Under the pieces are notes generated by a model that had not been told where the DNA came from, searched no databases, and worked only from the letters and a program-made list of their open reading frames with translations. A stretch of 64,000 nt of DNA from Cavenderia fasciculata (lineage: Eukaryota; Evosea; Eumycetozoa; Acytosteliales; Cavenderiaceae): positions 744,001 to 808,000 of the forward strand of contig NW_004457624.1 in NCBI RefSeq assembly GCF_000203815.1, read 5' to 3'. Shown here piece after piece: positions 47,759 through 59,820 of the stretch; the first letter of the stretch is position 1; each line of letters starts with the position of its first letter. The translations under genes and the position numbers were made by a program.

Positions 47759-49030
47759 ATGATTCAAAGTAGTAGTGTCAATATTAATATTGATAATAAT
47801 AATAATAATCAAATAATATATGAACAACAGCATCTAAAACAACAACAACAACAACAACAAGATGATGATGATCGGTTACCATTGCTACCACACTTGATAC
47901 AATCAAAGATAGTAGGGTATCTGGCTAGTTGTATAGTCCGACTAAGTCTAGTTTGTTGGCGGTTCTTTGATTTGGTGGTCATTCACTATTCGACACTTTA
48001 TCTAACCAACACTAACAACAATAACAATAACAATAACAATAACAATAACAATAACAATAGCAATGGTGGTAAATGTCAAGATGTCTATGCTCATTTGTCT
48101 AGTCCGTACTGCCCGTTAAAACGTGTCACAAGTATTGTAGGCAGTCACAACCAACTTCCACTACTCAAACCCAATGTAAAGGTGTCAATACACATTAAAT
48201 ATGATCCTCACAACCAACAAGTACACAACTTTCAAATCGAATCTTTGATATCATCATCAGGCGAGCAGCCACAGTCTACGGTAGTGTCGGCGACGTGTCC
48301 ATTTAAAAGCCACTGTCATCATTGTCATGGATGTGCCACTAAAAAGGGTGGTTTAGAGCATCTTCCCAAATTAATAGATACGTCTGCCACAACGATGACC
48401 ATCCTTCCCCCACCTCCTCCATACAACCCGATCGATATGCTTTCTCAAATAATGCAAATGTTAGAATCAATCACAATCAATATTGATTTGGTCAATGCAG
48501 GTAAAACGAGTCAAGATTATTACTACCTGGTATTTGCTTCACCAAACCTCAAATCACTCAGAATATTTAACCCAGATAAACCAGAACCGAGAGACACGAG
48601 CGTTATATTTGATGCATTGTGGAGAAAAAAACCTAAGCAGTTGGAGACTGTTTTAGTGAATCGTCCATTCCAACCAATGAACATAAGAGATGTCAGTAAA
48701 TCACTTGATCGACACAGAGCCACACTAAAACAATTTAAAATAGCCATCAAAACACCACATCATTGGGAACAAGAAAGAATGGTGTTGGATGACTTTGAAG
48801 CAGTATTTGGCCGTTTGCTCCAAGATCAAATCAGAGATTCAACAATAGGACTATCATCTTTTAATCCCGTTCTACATGTACAATTCTTCCACACTGGGTT
48901 TGGGTATTCACCAAGTTTCTCAATCACAAAAGAGTCTCCTCAATTCCATTTCAACTATGATTACATAAACAAAGAACGTGTTTATCAAGGTTTTGATGGA
49001 ATTAAAATTTATTTTAATAATAATAAATAA
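47759..49030 (+). CDS. F-box-like protein of unknown function
   Basis: A single exon of 423 residues. After a poly-Asn/Gln head, residues about 40-80 (LLPHLIQSKIVGYLASCIVRLSLVCWRFFDLVV) have the spacing of an F-box, including the conserved L-V-C-x-R-F pattern. A poly-Asn loop follows (AACAAT repeat at about 48009-48062), then a Cys/His cluster CPFKSHCHHCHGCATKK that could bind zinc. The C-terminal part has weak LRR-like stretches (SPNLKSLRIFNPD). It ends 64 bp from the stop of PKS-2 and sits between the two PKS genes, but nothing links it to polyketide synthesis. It could be a diverged SCF adaptor. Confidence 0.7.
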   Translation: MIQSSSVNINIDNNNNNQIIYEQQHLKQQQQQQQDDDDRLPLLPHLIQSKIVGYLASCIVRLSLVCWRFFDLVVIHYSTLYLTNTNNNNNNNNNNNNNNNSNGGKCQDVYAHLSSPYCPLKRVTSIVGSHNQLPLLKPNVKVSIHIKYDPHNQQVHNFQIESLISSSGEQPQSTVVSATCPFKSHCHHCHGCATKKGGLEHLPKLIDTSATTMTILPPPPPYNPIDMLSQIMQMLESITINIDLVNAGKTSQDYYYLVFASPNLKSLRIFNPDKPEPRDTSVIFDALWRKKPKQLETVLVNRPFQPMNIRDVSKSLDRHRATLKQFKIAIKTPHHWEQERMVLDDFEAVFGRLLQDQIRDSTIGLSSFNPVLHVQFFHTGFGYSPSFSITKESPQFHFNYDYINKERVYQGFDGIKIYFNNNK

Positions 49031-49094
49031 CAATGAAAGGGTTATACACTTTCTCTTCTCTTTTTTGTATATATGAAATCTATTTATTTATTAA

Positions 49095-52000
49095 TTATTT
49101 TTTAATTATTCTATTTACATTTTCAATGATTGAATTAATTGTACCATTTGATATTTGAGCTTGATTAATTATATTGGATTGTTTAAATTCAACTTCAATC
49201 CATGATTTGATTTGAATAGCATTCATAGAATCAACTCCATAATCTTTGAGTTTGGTGTCACCATTTAATAGATTCTTTTCAATTGAAAGTAGGTCTGCAA
49301 TGAATTCGATAATCTTATCATTCATATTGTCTTGATTGTCATTATTGTTTGATTTCTTGGCGACAATACTTGACAAGTGACAGAATAAATGTGAAAGATT
49401 TGGTGTTTCAGAGAGGAATCTGTCGACTTTAATGGCTGCACAAATAATACTTGTAAATGGAGTATCAGAATCGATAAACGATGATCTGAGTACTCCATAT
49501 ACTGTTGAGAGTGGCATCATATGTGCTCCAATACTTGACAATGCTTCATTTGATAGTTTACTAATTGCAACTCTTCCAGTTGATCCAATCGATCCCCAAA
49601 TAATAGCTGTTGCTGCTAATCCACAATTTCTACGGTGTTGAGCAAGATGATCGAGGAATGAATTGGCAACTGCATAACTGAAACTTTCTCTTCCAGAGTA
49701 TTGAGCAATCGATGACAGTAAATGGAAATGATTTAATTTCCAGTCTAATTTTTCAAATAAATTATGAAGATTCAATGCACCAATTGCTTTGGCCATCATT
49801 GCTTGTCGATGATTCTCTATTGTCACATCATCTGCATCTGCAAATACATAGGTATTGGCACAATGAATAACTGATTTGACTGGTTTAATAGTTGAATCAT
49901 TTTTGTAAAGTTGTTGAATTGATGAAGAGAGTTGATCATAATTTCCAATATCACATTGAACATAATGTAATCTAAGGTGTGCTTGATGTTTGTTGATATG
50001 ATTAATTAATAATTGAATTTCATATTTTGGTGATGAATAGGAAACAACAATAATGTCACGTAGTTGAGGTGCATGTTTGATGATATAATGAAGTGATTCA
50101 ACAGCAACTCCAGTTTGACCAGTCATGAGAAGAGTATCTTGAACACCATCAAGTTGATAGTGTACTCTTTCTATCTGTTTTCTATCTCTTTCACGTAACA
50201 TTGGTTCGACCAAATCTCTTTCAGCTATTTCATAATCAATGACAACCTTTCCAATATGCTTTCTTGTTCTAATATATTCCATTGCTTCAAGAATTTGTTG
50301 ACATGGGAATACCTTGATAGGTGGCATCTCCAACCCTTCTTCAACGATGAGTTTCTTGATCTTGTTGGTGTAGGGGATATGCTCTTCATTGAGTTGAAAC
50401 GCAGTGTATCCCTTATCGAATTGGAATGGTCCCATATCGATATTGTCGACACTAAAGAATTGGTCGACGGACAAGTCAATAATCATACCATTTCTATAGA
50501 GACATTTAAAGTTATCATGCATTCTCGTATAGTCTAGTGTATTGATTACATAGTTTACACCCAGTCCATCGGTCATTTCCAAAACCGATTCTGTAAAGTT
50601 GTCATATGACAGTACAGCAGTGATAAGTGAGCCATAGTGTTGTTCGAGATACTGTTTCTTTTCATCTGATCCAACTGTCACAAACACTTTGCCAGTGTGT
50701 TGTTGGTGTTTGAGGAGATTGAGCATTGTCAGACCGACACCACCAGTTGAACTATGGATGAGAATAGATTCGAATGGTTCAATACCGGCTTTTTTAACTA
50801 GAACAACATAGGCAGTACCCATTGCAACTGGAATAGACGCAGCTTCAGCAAATGAGAGTTCCTTTGGCTTGTGAACTAGATTGTGTTCCCATGCCAACGT
50901 TGACGAGGCAAAAGAATGAGAGCTACCAAAAACTTCATCACCAATCTTGAAGTTTGATACTTTTGGTCCAATTCTTGTGACGATACCTGCAAGATCTTGT
51001 CCCAATAGAGGATCGTAAATATCACCAAATGGGAGTATTCTCTGATCGACTCTACCTTCCAAAGTCATAAGATCTTTGAAATTGATTGATGCTGCTTTGA
51101 CTTGAACTTCAACACGGTAGTCTTCCATCACCTCTGTCTTTGATCTAAGATGGTATTTTGAATCCTTTTCAAACTTTACTCTAATATCTTGTTTATCGGT
51201 GACTATAAGTCTTGAATCCAATTCCAATGCTTTGGGAGCATCTATTATTCTTTCAACATTGACTTGAATAACTTGATCATTGCATTCCAATTTAATATTC
51301 TTTTCACCAATATGATTGCTGTTGGCATATTGCATGATTTGGTTGAGTGAGAGTTGATTACAACTTTGATGATCCATGCTGATTGATATCGAATCAAATG
51401 AGAACATATCAGATGGACGATCATAATCTCTGCAAATTGGAACCAAACATTGATTGAGTTGACCAGTTATCAATGTTATTAATTTGACAGGTAGTTGTTC
51501 CTTTCTTAATATTTGGTGTAATCTGATGAGTTGCATTGATTTCTTGTCAAGATTACTCGAATTCATTTCAACCAATGATTCCAAATAAATAATTACAACC
51601 TTTTCTCCTTGTTGATATGATATTGAATCCAACAATGATTGATATTTACTTTCATCGCTAATATCATCACTTGAAATACTTTTAACTTGTTTTGAAATTG
51701 ATGATGCTTGTGAAATCAATCTGGTTGAAGTGGTGGATGGAGAAGAGGATGTAGAGGAAGAGGGAGTAATAAATAATATTTTATCAATATTATCGAAATT
51801 GGTTTCCCTCATTGATGTCTTTTTACAAATCATTGTAATATCATCTGGTTCGAGTTTTAGATTATTATTAATATGTTGAATATTAAATTGTGTTGATTTA
51901 ATATCTCTGATGATTAATTCTTTGCTGTTTTCATCGACGACCACTGAATCATTGTTGATTACAACGAGTTGACCATTTGGATTTAATAGTTGATATAATT

Positions 52001-55000
52001 GTGTTGTCATATATTCATTATTTTGAATAAATTCTTGTGATGATAAAATGATATCATAACTATTTGAAAGGAATCCTTGGTCATTCAACGATAATGATGC
52101 ATTGAACTCTTTAAATAATTTAATTGATAAATTATTATTCTCGAGGAAATCAAAAGAGATTGAGAAATCCTGAGTAGAGAAATCAATGATCATATTCGAG
52201 ACTGAATCCAATGTTGCAAGACAACTTCCAATAAGATTGATAGCAAGAATATCATTAAATCCAAAGTCCAATACTCTAATCATCTTGTGTGTTAACGATG
52301 ATTTTAGATATCTTTCTAAATATTCAACAACATTATTGCTGTTTTCCGAGGAGGATGGAGATGGTGAATTCTTTGGTTGATAAATTGACTTTTTGATGAA
52401 TTGTGATGGATTTTTAGCTTGATGTACTTTTAATACTTTGGTCAATGATTTACAAATCAATGATTCACATTTGATGATGATATTACCATGTTGGTCAATA
52501 ATATCAAGTGATCCTTTGAATTCATTTCCTCTTTGTTGTTGACGATTTCTACTGTTCATTGAAGTCTTTGATACGTTGAATAAAGAGGTACATGGGTGTT
52601 GAGGAATATTGTTTGAAAAGATGTGGAAATCTTGAACTCTATCAAATATGACTTCACATTTTTGATGTTCTCCTTTAAACTTTTACAATATTTGAATGAA
52701 TCATACAATCCAATACCGATGCATTTAAAACTGTATTTGATTGTTCAAACTTGTTTTTTGCACTACAATCAATCTCTGACAAAATAGAACCATCTTGATT
52801 GAATGATATGTTGTTGACTCGCTTGAATGTATCGCCATAAACCAATCCAACTTTGATTAACTTTTCATAAACATCTGATTGTGTCATCATGGCAATGTTG
52901 TATGATTCTTTTTTAAGTTTGGTAACAACGTCATACTTTTTGGCAAGCGTCACTGGGGTCTTGATTGATAATCTACCTACTGACGATTTAGTCCAAGTTG
53001 CTGCTTTACTATCATAATATTGGAATATTACTTGATAGTCCTCCGGTGATGATGACACAAATGACGATTTCAAACGAGATGGTACACCTTCTTTGAGGAA
53101 GAATGGTGCAATAAACTCGAGATGATGGATATGGATATCTTTGTTGGGGAATGCATTAATAATGTTTTACAAGTGTATCCTGATCCTGGGAACAAATATT
53201 TTCCTTTTACTTTGTGTCCTTTTAAATATTGATATGATGGTCTGTTGATATCAATCGATGATTCATAGGTCTTGAGTGATTCATCATCGCAAATACCAAG
53301 CAATGTTGTTGATACACCTCCCAATCTTTTCTTTTTGAATGGTTCTTGTTCCTCCATAAGGTACTCGGTATCCCATTGATATCTTGGAAGATATCTTGTT
53401 CTATTCTTCCATTCATTGTCATCATCACCGATGAGGGGTAATTGATTTGTGAAATTAACATTTGCACCAATGAAATAGAGTTGTGAGAGACATGATTGAA
53501 TTGATTCGACTTCATCCTTTTTTCTATTTAATGGTGAGAGGATGGTTGCTGATTTTTGTTGTGATAATAATGTCTTTAAATAGAACGACAATGTTGAATG
53601 TGGTGCAATCTCTAAATAAATATACTCTTGATTATTATTATTATTGGTGTTTTTGATTATATTATTAATTGCTTGTTGGAACAGTACTGGTTGTCTGAGA
53701 TTATCATAAATATATTGTGCATTAAATTCTGATGATGATTCTATTAATCGTGATGTCGTTGTTGAGAAATATGGTATCGTTGGTTTATCACATTCATATT
53801 TAATATTATTATTCAAGTTCTTGAAAATAAATTCTTTTGCTGATTCTTGTTTTGATGAATGAAATGCACATGGTGTACCAAGGAATGCACTGAATATATT
53901 GTCAGCTTTAAGTTGTTGATCTAATAATCTGAGTTGTTTTTCATCACCAGCCAATACAATTGAATCTTCAGCATTGAAACATGCAACTTCGATATCATCA
54001 AATTGTTGTTGGAATCTCTCATTGAATTTATCATGTGACAATGATACAGATAACATTCTACCACTTCCAATTGTTTCATTTTGAGCTTTACTTCTGAGAT
54101 AAACAATTCTTGCTGCTTCTTCCAATGATACAATTCCAGAACACCATGCTGCTGTTACATCTCCAAAACTAAATTAATTAAAAAAAAAATATTAATATTT
54201 AATTAATAAATAAATATTAATTAATTAATTAAATACAACATACCTATGACCAACAACGATTGATGGATTAATTCCAAAATGTTGATATAATTTAACCAAC
54301 GATACTTGAATGATAAATGTTGATGGTTGAGCTAGAATTGGATGGTGAATATCTTTATCATTACTATTTCTTAATTTATCGATAATAGAGTATTGATAGT
54401 ATTGACATAATAACTTGTCCAAGTGATCAACCGATTCACGGAATACTTGAAAGTGATTGTATAATTTTTCACCCATTCCAGCCCAGTGAGCACCTTGCCC
54501 ACAGAATACCATCACCACTGATTTGTTTGATTCACTGTTCAACTGAGACATGTTTGAAACTGATGTTTGTTGTTTTTCATAAAATATACTTGACGTTGAC
54601 AAAAGTGAATCCCAACCATCAGCAATAATCAACTTTTTACAAGGTGGATGGTTCGTTTTCATTGACTGATATCTGACAAAATCTTCAAATGACATCTTAT
54701 TACGATACGACTCGGTATTATTCTTAATCATATCAATATATGAATCAATTGATTTCTTGCTATTTGCTGAAAATGGAATTAAATATTCTTTTGCTTTCTC
54801 GTGATCTAAAAAAATATATTATATATAATATAATAAATAATTATTAATATCTAAAATAAAATAATCATAATAATCATCATTATAAACATACCATTATTAT
54901 TAATTAAATTATTATTATTATTAATATTATTATTTCTATATTCTTCAACGATGACATGTGAATTTGAACCAGTTAAACCAAATGAGTTGATTCCCATTCG

Positions 55001-56218
55001 AATGACTCTGTCATCTGGTAAAGGTTCATTCTCCAATACAATCTTTATTCTGCCATCCAACAGATCAATTCTTGGATTTAATTCTTTAAAGTTGATATTC
55101 TTGATCAGAGTTCTATTCTTGAGCATCATTGCACATTTGATGATTGATGCAACACCTGCTGTACTCTCGGTGTGTCCAATATTACTTTTGACCGATCCTA
55201 TTCTGCGTGGTTGTTCTTTAGAATGTGAATTGCCAAATACTCCACCAATACCTTCATCCTGAAACGGATCACCAGTTGTTGTTCCTGTTGCTTGACACTC
55301 GACATAGTAAATATCAGATGGTGACAGTCCAGTCTTTTGAAGAGCTGTACTTGTATTTACTTGCTGTGCTGCACGTGATGGAGCTGTTGGTGACGACTTT
55401 TCAAAGTTACCATCAGCATTACAGTTACCACCTTTGATAACACAATAAATATTATCATTATCTTGAATTGCTTTTGATAGTCTCTTTAGAATGACGACAC
55501 CAACACCTTCACTACGAACGTATCCATCAACTGAAGAGTCAAACGATGAACATTTGCCAATCTTCCCAATTAACTTCATTTGTGTGAAATGGGCTGAAAT
55601 AGTTGGTTCTACGAAAGCATTCATACCTCCACAGATAGAGATATCACTGTCACCGTTACGAATAGTATCGATACCTTGGAGAATACCAACAAGTGATGAT
55701 GAACAGGCTGTATCAACCGATAAAGCAGGACCACGGAAATCGTAGCAATACGATGCTTTGAGGGCAGTATCTGATCTTCCAGCTCTGAGGATAGGTTTCA
55801 TGTTTGGAATGTCATAGTTGTGCATTATTTCATTTGAGAGAAACATCTGACCTACAAACACAGATGTATTTGAACCTCTGATTGATGCAGGGTCGATATG
55901 AGCATCTTCTAAAGCTTCCCAAATGACTGTCATAAAGAGACGTACTTGAGGATCCATGGTTGAAGCTTCAGCAGTCAGTGTACCAAAGAATTGACGATCG
56001 AAATTGGTCCATTCCTTCATATCTAGGTAACCAGCACGTTCCGAGGCAATAAACTCTTGATCATTGTATGATTTAGACCATCTGTCTTCAGTGATGGTGC
56101 TAATACCGTCCAGACCATTGACAAGTTGCTCATAAAACTGTTGAGGTGTTCTTGATCCACCCGGTAGTCTACACCCAATACCAACTATTGCAATATCATT
56201 ATCCTTGTTGACACTCAT
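49095..56218 (-). pseudogene. Type I polyketide synthase (PKS-2), damaged
   Basis: Three exons on the minus strand: 54892..56218, 54244..54805 and 49095..54168. Domain order matches PKS-1: KS, AT, DH, degenerate MT, ER (GQDLAGIVTRIG, HSSTGGVGLT), KR (LLMTGQTGVA, SYAVANSF) and ACP (YGVDSMNA). KS keeps the active Cys (SVDTACSSSL) and the NIGHTEST histidine, but the HGTGT motif reads ECQATGTTTGDP: the first catalytic His is Gln. In DH the frame breaks just after FPGSGY (about 53165) and again near 52690. The second break restores the original frame, so net insertion is three bases, with stops between. The rest is open. The DH at least cannot be made as it stands, unless both breaks are assembly errors. 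The KS change would still impair condensation. Confidence 0.8.
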
Positions 56219-57809
56219 TATAATTATTATTATTATTTATTTGAATAGTTGTTGTTGGTATAAACAAAATATTAAAAAGTGAGGATGATTTGAATGAATG
56301 AGGTGAATGGGTAATATAAATAATATTAAGAAGAAGAAGAGGATGAGGATGAAGAAGCTAACTAGTTTAGAGAACTGAAAAGGATAACACTCTGTTCTTG
56401 TTCTTTTAAACATGTTCCAACATGTGTGTATTGGGACTAGTACTCCAATTACTGCTAGTACTGGTACTAGTTGCAGCTGATGCTGTTGGCAACAGGGTGA
56501 GGTCTGTTGCAGCTGACCAATTACTAGTCGGTAATTGTCATGACAGTCCAGCACTCGATATATAGTCCATCTATCTTGTCTGTCTGCTGTCTGGTTGTTT
56601 GCACCCTTGTCCAATAACAACATGTCATTATGTTGGTTAGGTAAGGTGAGTAGTGTAGTGGGACGGACACCAATTAAATTAATTATTTAACACCAACTAA
56701 CTCTATTTACATATATATCTATCTATAGTTGGTTGTTGTAGAGATGATTGGTGATGTATAAATATATATATATTTGGGAGTAGTAGACATTCTTGTTTGC
56801 TGTTGTTGTTTGTTGGTTGTGCAGCAACCAACCTATAATAAGCAATATTGCATAGTTGTGAGTTGTATCTGGTTGTTGATCTTGCAATAATAAAATGTTT
56901 AAACGAGTGAAAGAGTGAGTGACAGTGTAAAAGAGACAGATGGGGGTTGACTCTATGTCTCTTTCAAGTAGAGGACGCTTCCCACCTGAAAAGATAAAAT
57001 TTAATTTTATCATTATTTATTGGAACATGTTATTTTGACTCTCGGGAATATAATATAATATTTAAATCCAACCTCACACACTCACTATCTTATCAAATCT
57101 ATATGCTATTAAAAATAACCATCCCTCTCTCTCTCTCTTTCTCTTTCTTTCTTTCTCTTTCTTTCTCTCTCAACCTCTAAGAAGAAAAGAAGGAGACACC
57201 ACCTCATACACATACATTTTCCAATATCTTGAAATAATGATATTCATTCATTCGTTCATTCATGTGTTGAACACACAAAAGTATAGGTAATAAGTGAAAC
57301 TTATTTGGGTACTGCTATTTCAAGTAGCACCTACCTTGAAATTCATTATAATTGTGTGCTATTATATGGAATGTATGTACATACAAAAAAGGTGAACTTG
57401 ATGGTTTTTGAAAGGGTTGATCAATAATTATAATTAGACATAGATGAAAGAAAGACACAATTGAATCAGATTCGAATCGCTCTTGTGGAGGAACAAAATA
57501 ATTTAATATCATAATAACAACTCGATGGAAGCAAGAAATCATATGTAAGCTGTCTCTTGTAATCCTAGTCGTCTCAACATAAGCCAAAATATTTCACGAT
57601 CTATCAAACAATTATCCGAGTCATAATGGAGGGAACAAATTCCGAAGACTGGTATTTAGAAATCGAACATCATTTATTGAAAATAGATATAATAAACCCT
57701 GTCACATAAAAATAACAATGCTCATTTATCCACATATTAGTCTAACCCATTTAGTTTAAAAAATCATTAAAATTTATTGATGAAGAAATCTTTCATTTCT
57801 TGAAACTAA
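56219..57809. other. Intergenic region with simple repeats and an array B relic
   Basis: 1.6 kb upstream of PKS-2 and of array B. It holds GAA/GAT-rich (56329-56358) and CT-rich (57123-57172) tracts, ATTC repeats near 57245, and a decayed FNIP cap exon at about 57500-57675. No intact gene is visible. The promoter of PKS-2 should lie just above 56219. Confidence 0.55.
57500..57675 (+). pseudogene. Relic of an array B cap exon (B0)
   Basis: The stretch CTGTCTCTTGTAATCCTAGT, then GTCGTCTCAACATAAGCCAAAATATTTC and CGATCTATCAAACAATTATC, closely follows the cap exon of B1 (59555-59620). It is followed by GAAGACTGGTATTTAGAAAT, like the end of B2. Stops and indels interrupt it. It marks a lost unit 5' of B1. 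Confidence 0.7.
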
Positions 57810-59696
57810 ATGGAATCAATAGTTAAAGATTGTATATCGAATATAACAGGTGTTTGTAGAATATGTAATCAAAAGATATCATCTTATGATGACGATGACG
57901 ATATACATCAACAATCAATGATCAATCATTATTTAGATTGTATCGATTCATTTAAATCGGTATTGTTAAATATCAATAATAGTCGTAAACATGTCGATCA
58001 TGATCATCAAGATAGTAATATTAGTAGTAGTTCAAGAAAGAGAAAGAAGATTAAATCATCCTCGATATCTGAACCACCTACATCAACAAATCATTATTGT
58101 AAGATATTTATCTACTATGTTCGGGATCACATGATTGTAATATATTAATGATTACATATTCTCGTACTATCTAGTTAAAAATTCTTTATTTAGAGTATCA
58201 ATGATATCAATATTACATCGTGAAGATCATAATAAAAGTGTAATGAGTCTATTGATGACTTGTAAAGATGCTATGAAATGGAAGGATACCGTTGTATTCC
58301 CAGGATTACCTTCTATTAACACGATAGAATCATACAAGAAGAATAAAAGAATTAAACAACTACCAAAAAGATACTATAGAGTCGATATCAAGAGTGTTAG
58401 AGATCGAGAGTACTTCAAAAAGAATGTCGATGGTTTAATCAATCACCATTGTAGAGAACTCAGACATTTCTGTGGTGATGATACAATACCAGCTGGATTC
58501 ATACCAAATCACTTTACAAAGATTCAAGTTTTTGGAAAGATAGAAGTTGGATCACTACCCCCATTTACAACTCATCTCTATCTTGGGTCACACCGTCACC
58601 AACAAGAGATATATCGAAAACTGTTTCCAGATACAATAGAGGTACTCGATATCATCAATGGAGTGATTTGTAAACAATCAAACATTAATGATCTCTTGCC
58701 ACACAATATCAGGACACTTCGAATGACATCCAATTTAGTTCATCCCTATCTATTTAAACTCAAGAAACTATATAGTCTCACCATTATGAACGAAAAACAA
58801 GAGGAAGATGACATTAATAATGGCCAGATAGATGTTCGTGCTGGAACTATACCAAGTACAATCGAATATTTAAATCTTGGTAGTAACAACATCGAGAGTG
58901 GGTCTATTCCGTCGAGTGTAAAGTACCTTGAAATCAACCTAGCTAAAACCCCACTCGGATGTATCCCTCCTTCTGTCAAGTATCTTTATGGGCATTGTTT
59001 CAAACCGGCAACACTCTTGAAAGGGTCAATTCCTTCATCCATCACAGACCTTCATTTGGAAGGTCCATTCAGTGTAAATATCTCCGGAAGCATCCCATCG
59101 TCGGTCACCTCGTTGAATCTGGTTGAAGTTCCACATATTCCCATTTTACCAGAACTGGATAGTATTTCTAAACTATCTCTCTGTCATTGTGGACCTATAC
59201 ATGAAGATAGTCCATATCCAAAGAACATAAAGTATTTCAGTATTGTTGGTTACGGTCGATATAAATCTATTCCGCCATCAACAAAATATTTGTATTATGG
59301 AATTACTAATTCTAAATTGAAGGAAAACGATATTCCAAATGGAGTAACTCATATTAGATTAGGTATGTTATCAATAAATGAAATCATATCATGATATTGA
59401 TTAAAGATAGTAATTTATAATTCTCATCCAAAATATATTTTGTAGGATTTAGTCAAGAATTAGTTCCAGGATTTATTCCAGATAGTTGTGAGTATTTGGA
59501 ATTTCCATCCATCTATAACAAAGCACCACTTTGGAAGGCTGTACCAAAGAATTTGAAAACTGTCTGTTGTAATCCAAGTCGTCTCGGTATAAGCCAAAAT
59601 ATTCCACCATCTATCAAACAGGTATTTGTCAATGATACTCATCAAGGAGGTTATCTTTGGGTAAAAGACTCTGTGTTCAAAGAAGAAGACTGGTAA
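57810..59696 (+). CDS. UBZ-like zinc finger / FNIP-LRR protein (array B unit B1)
   Basis: Three exons, 57810..58098, 58175..59362 and 59446..59696, 575 residues, introns phase 1 as in array A. Exon 1 differs from array A: MESIVKDCISNITGVCRICN, with the zinc ligands CRIC and HYLDC separated by an acidic loop (SSYDDDDDIHQQ), then SSSSRKRKKI. Exon 2 is homologous to array A exon 2: FKNSLFRVSMISILHRED, LLMTCKDAMKWKDTVVFPGLPSI, then FNIP repeats such as GSIPSSVKYLEINLAKTP and NDIPNGVTHIRLG. Exon 3 is the cap, VPGFIPDSCEYLEF...APLWKAVPKNLKTVCCNP. This is the only unit of array B that reads through intact. Inferred role: adaptor combining an ubiquitin-type finger, an F-box-like helix and a binding repeat. 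Confidence 0.85.
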
Positions 59697-59820
59697 TTCC
59701 TAACATCAATCACAAAAAAAGATTGAACAAAAGTAAATAAATAATTTAAAAACCCTAAAAAAATTGACCTCTTCAATTGAACTTTATACCTACCTATTGG
59801 TTTGTTCATGCAAAAACTAA

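Noticed and set aside
53130-53175. A short intron explaining the first PKS-2 frameshift
   Set aside because: The only GT...AG pair nearby would be about 30 bases and would remove conserved DH residues.
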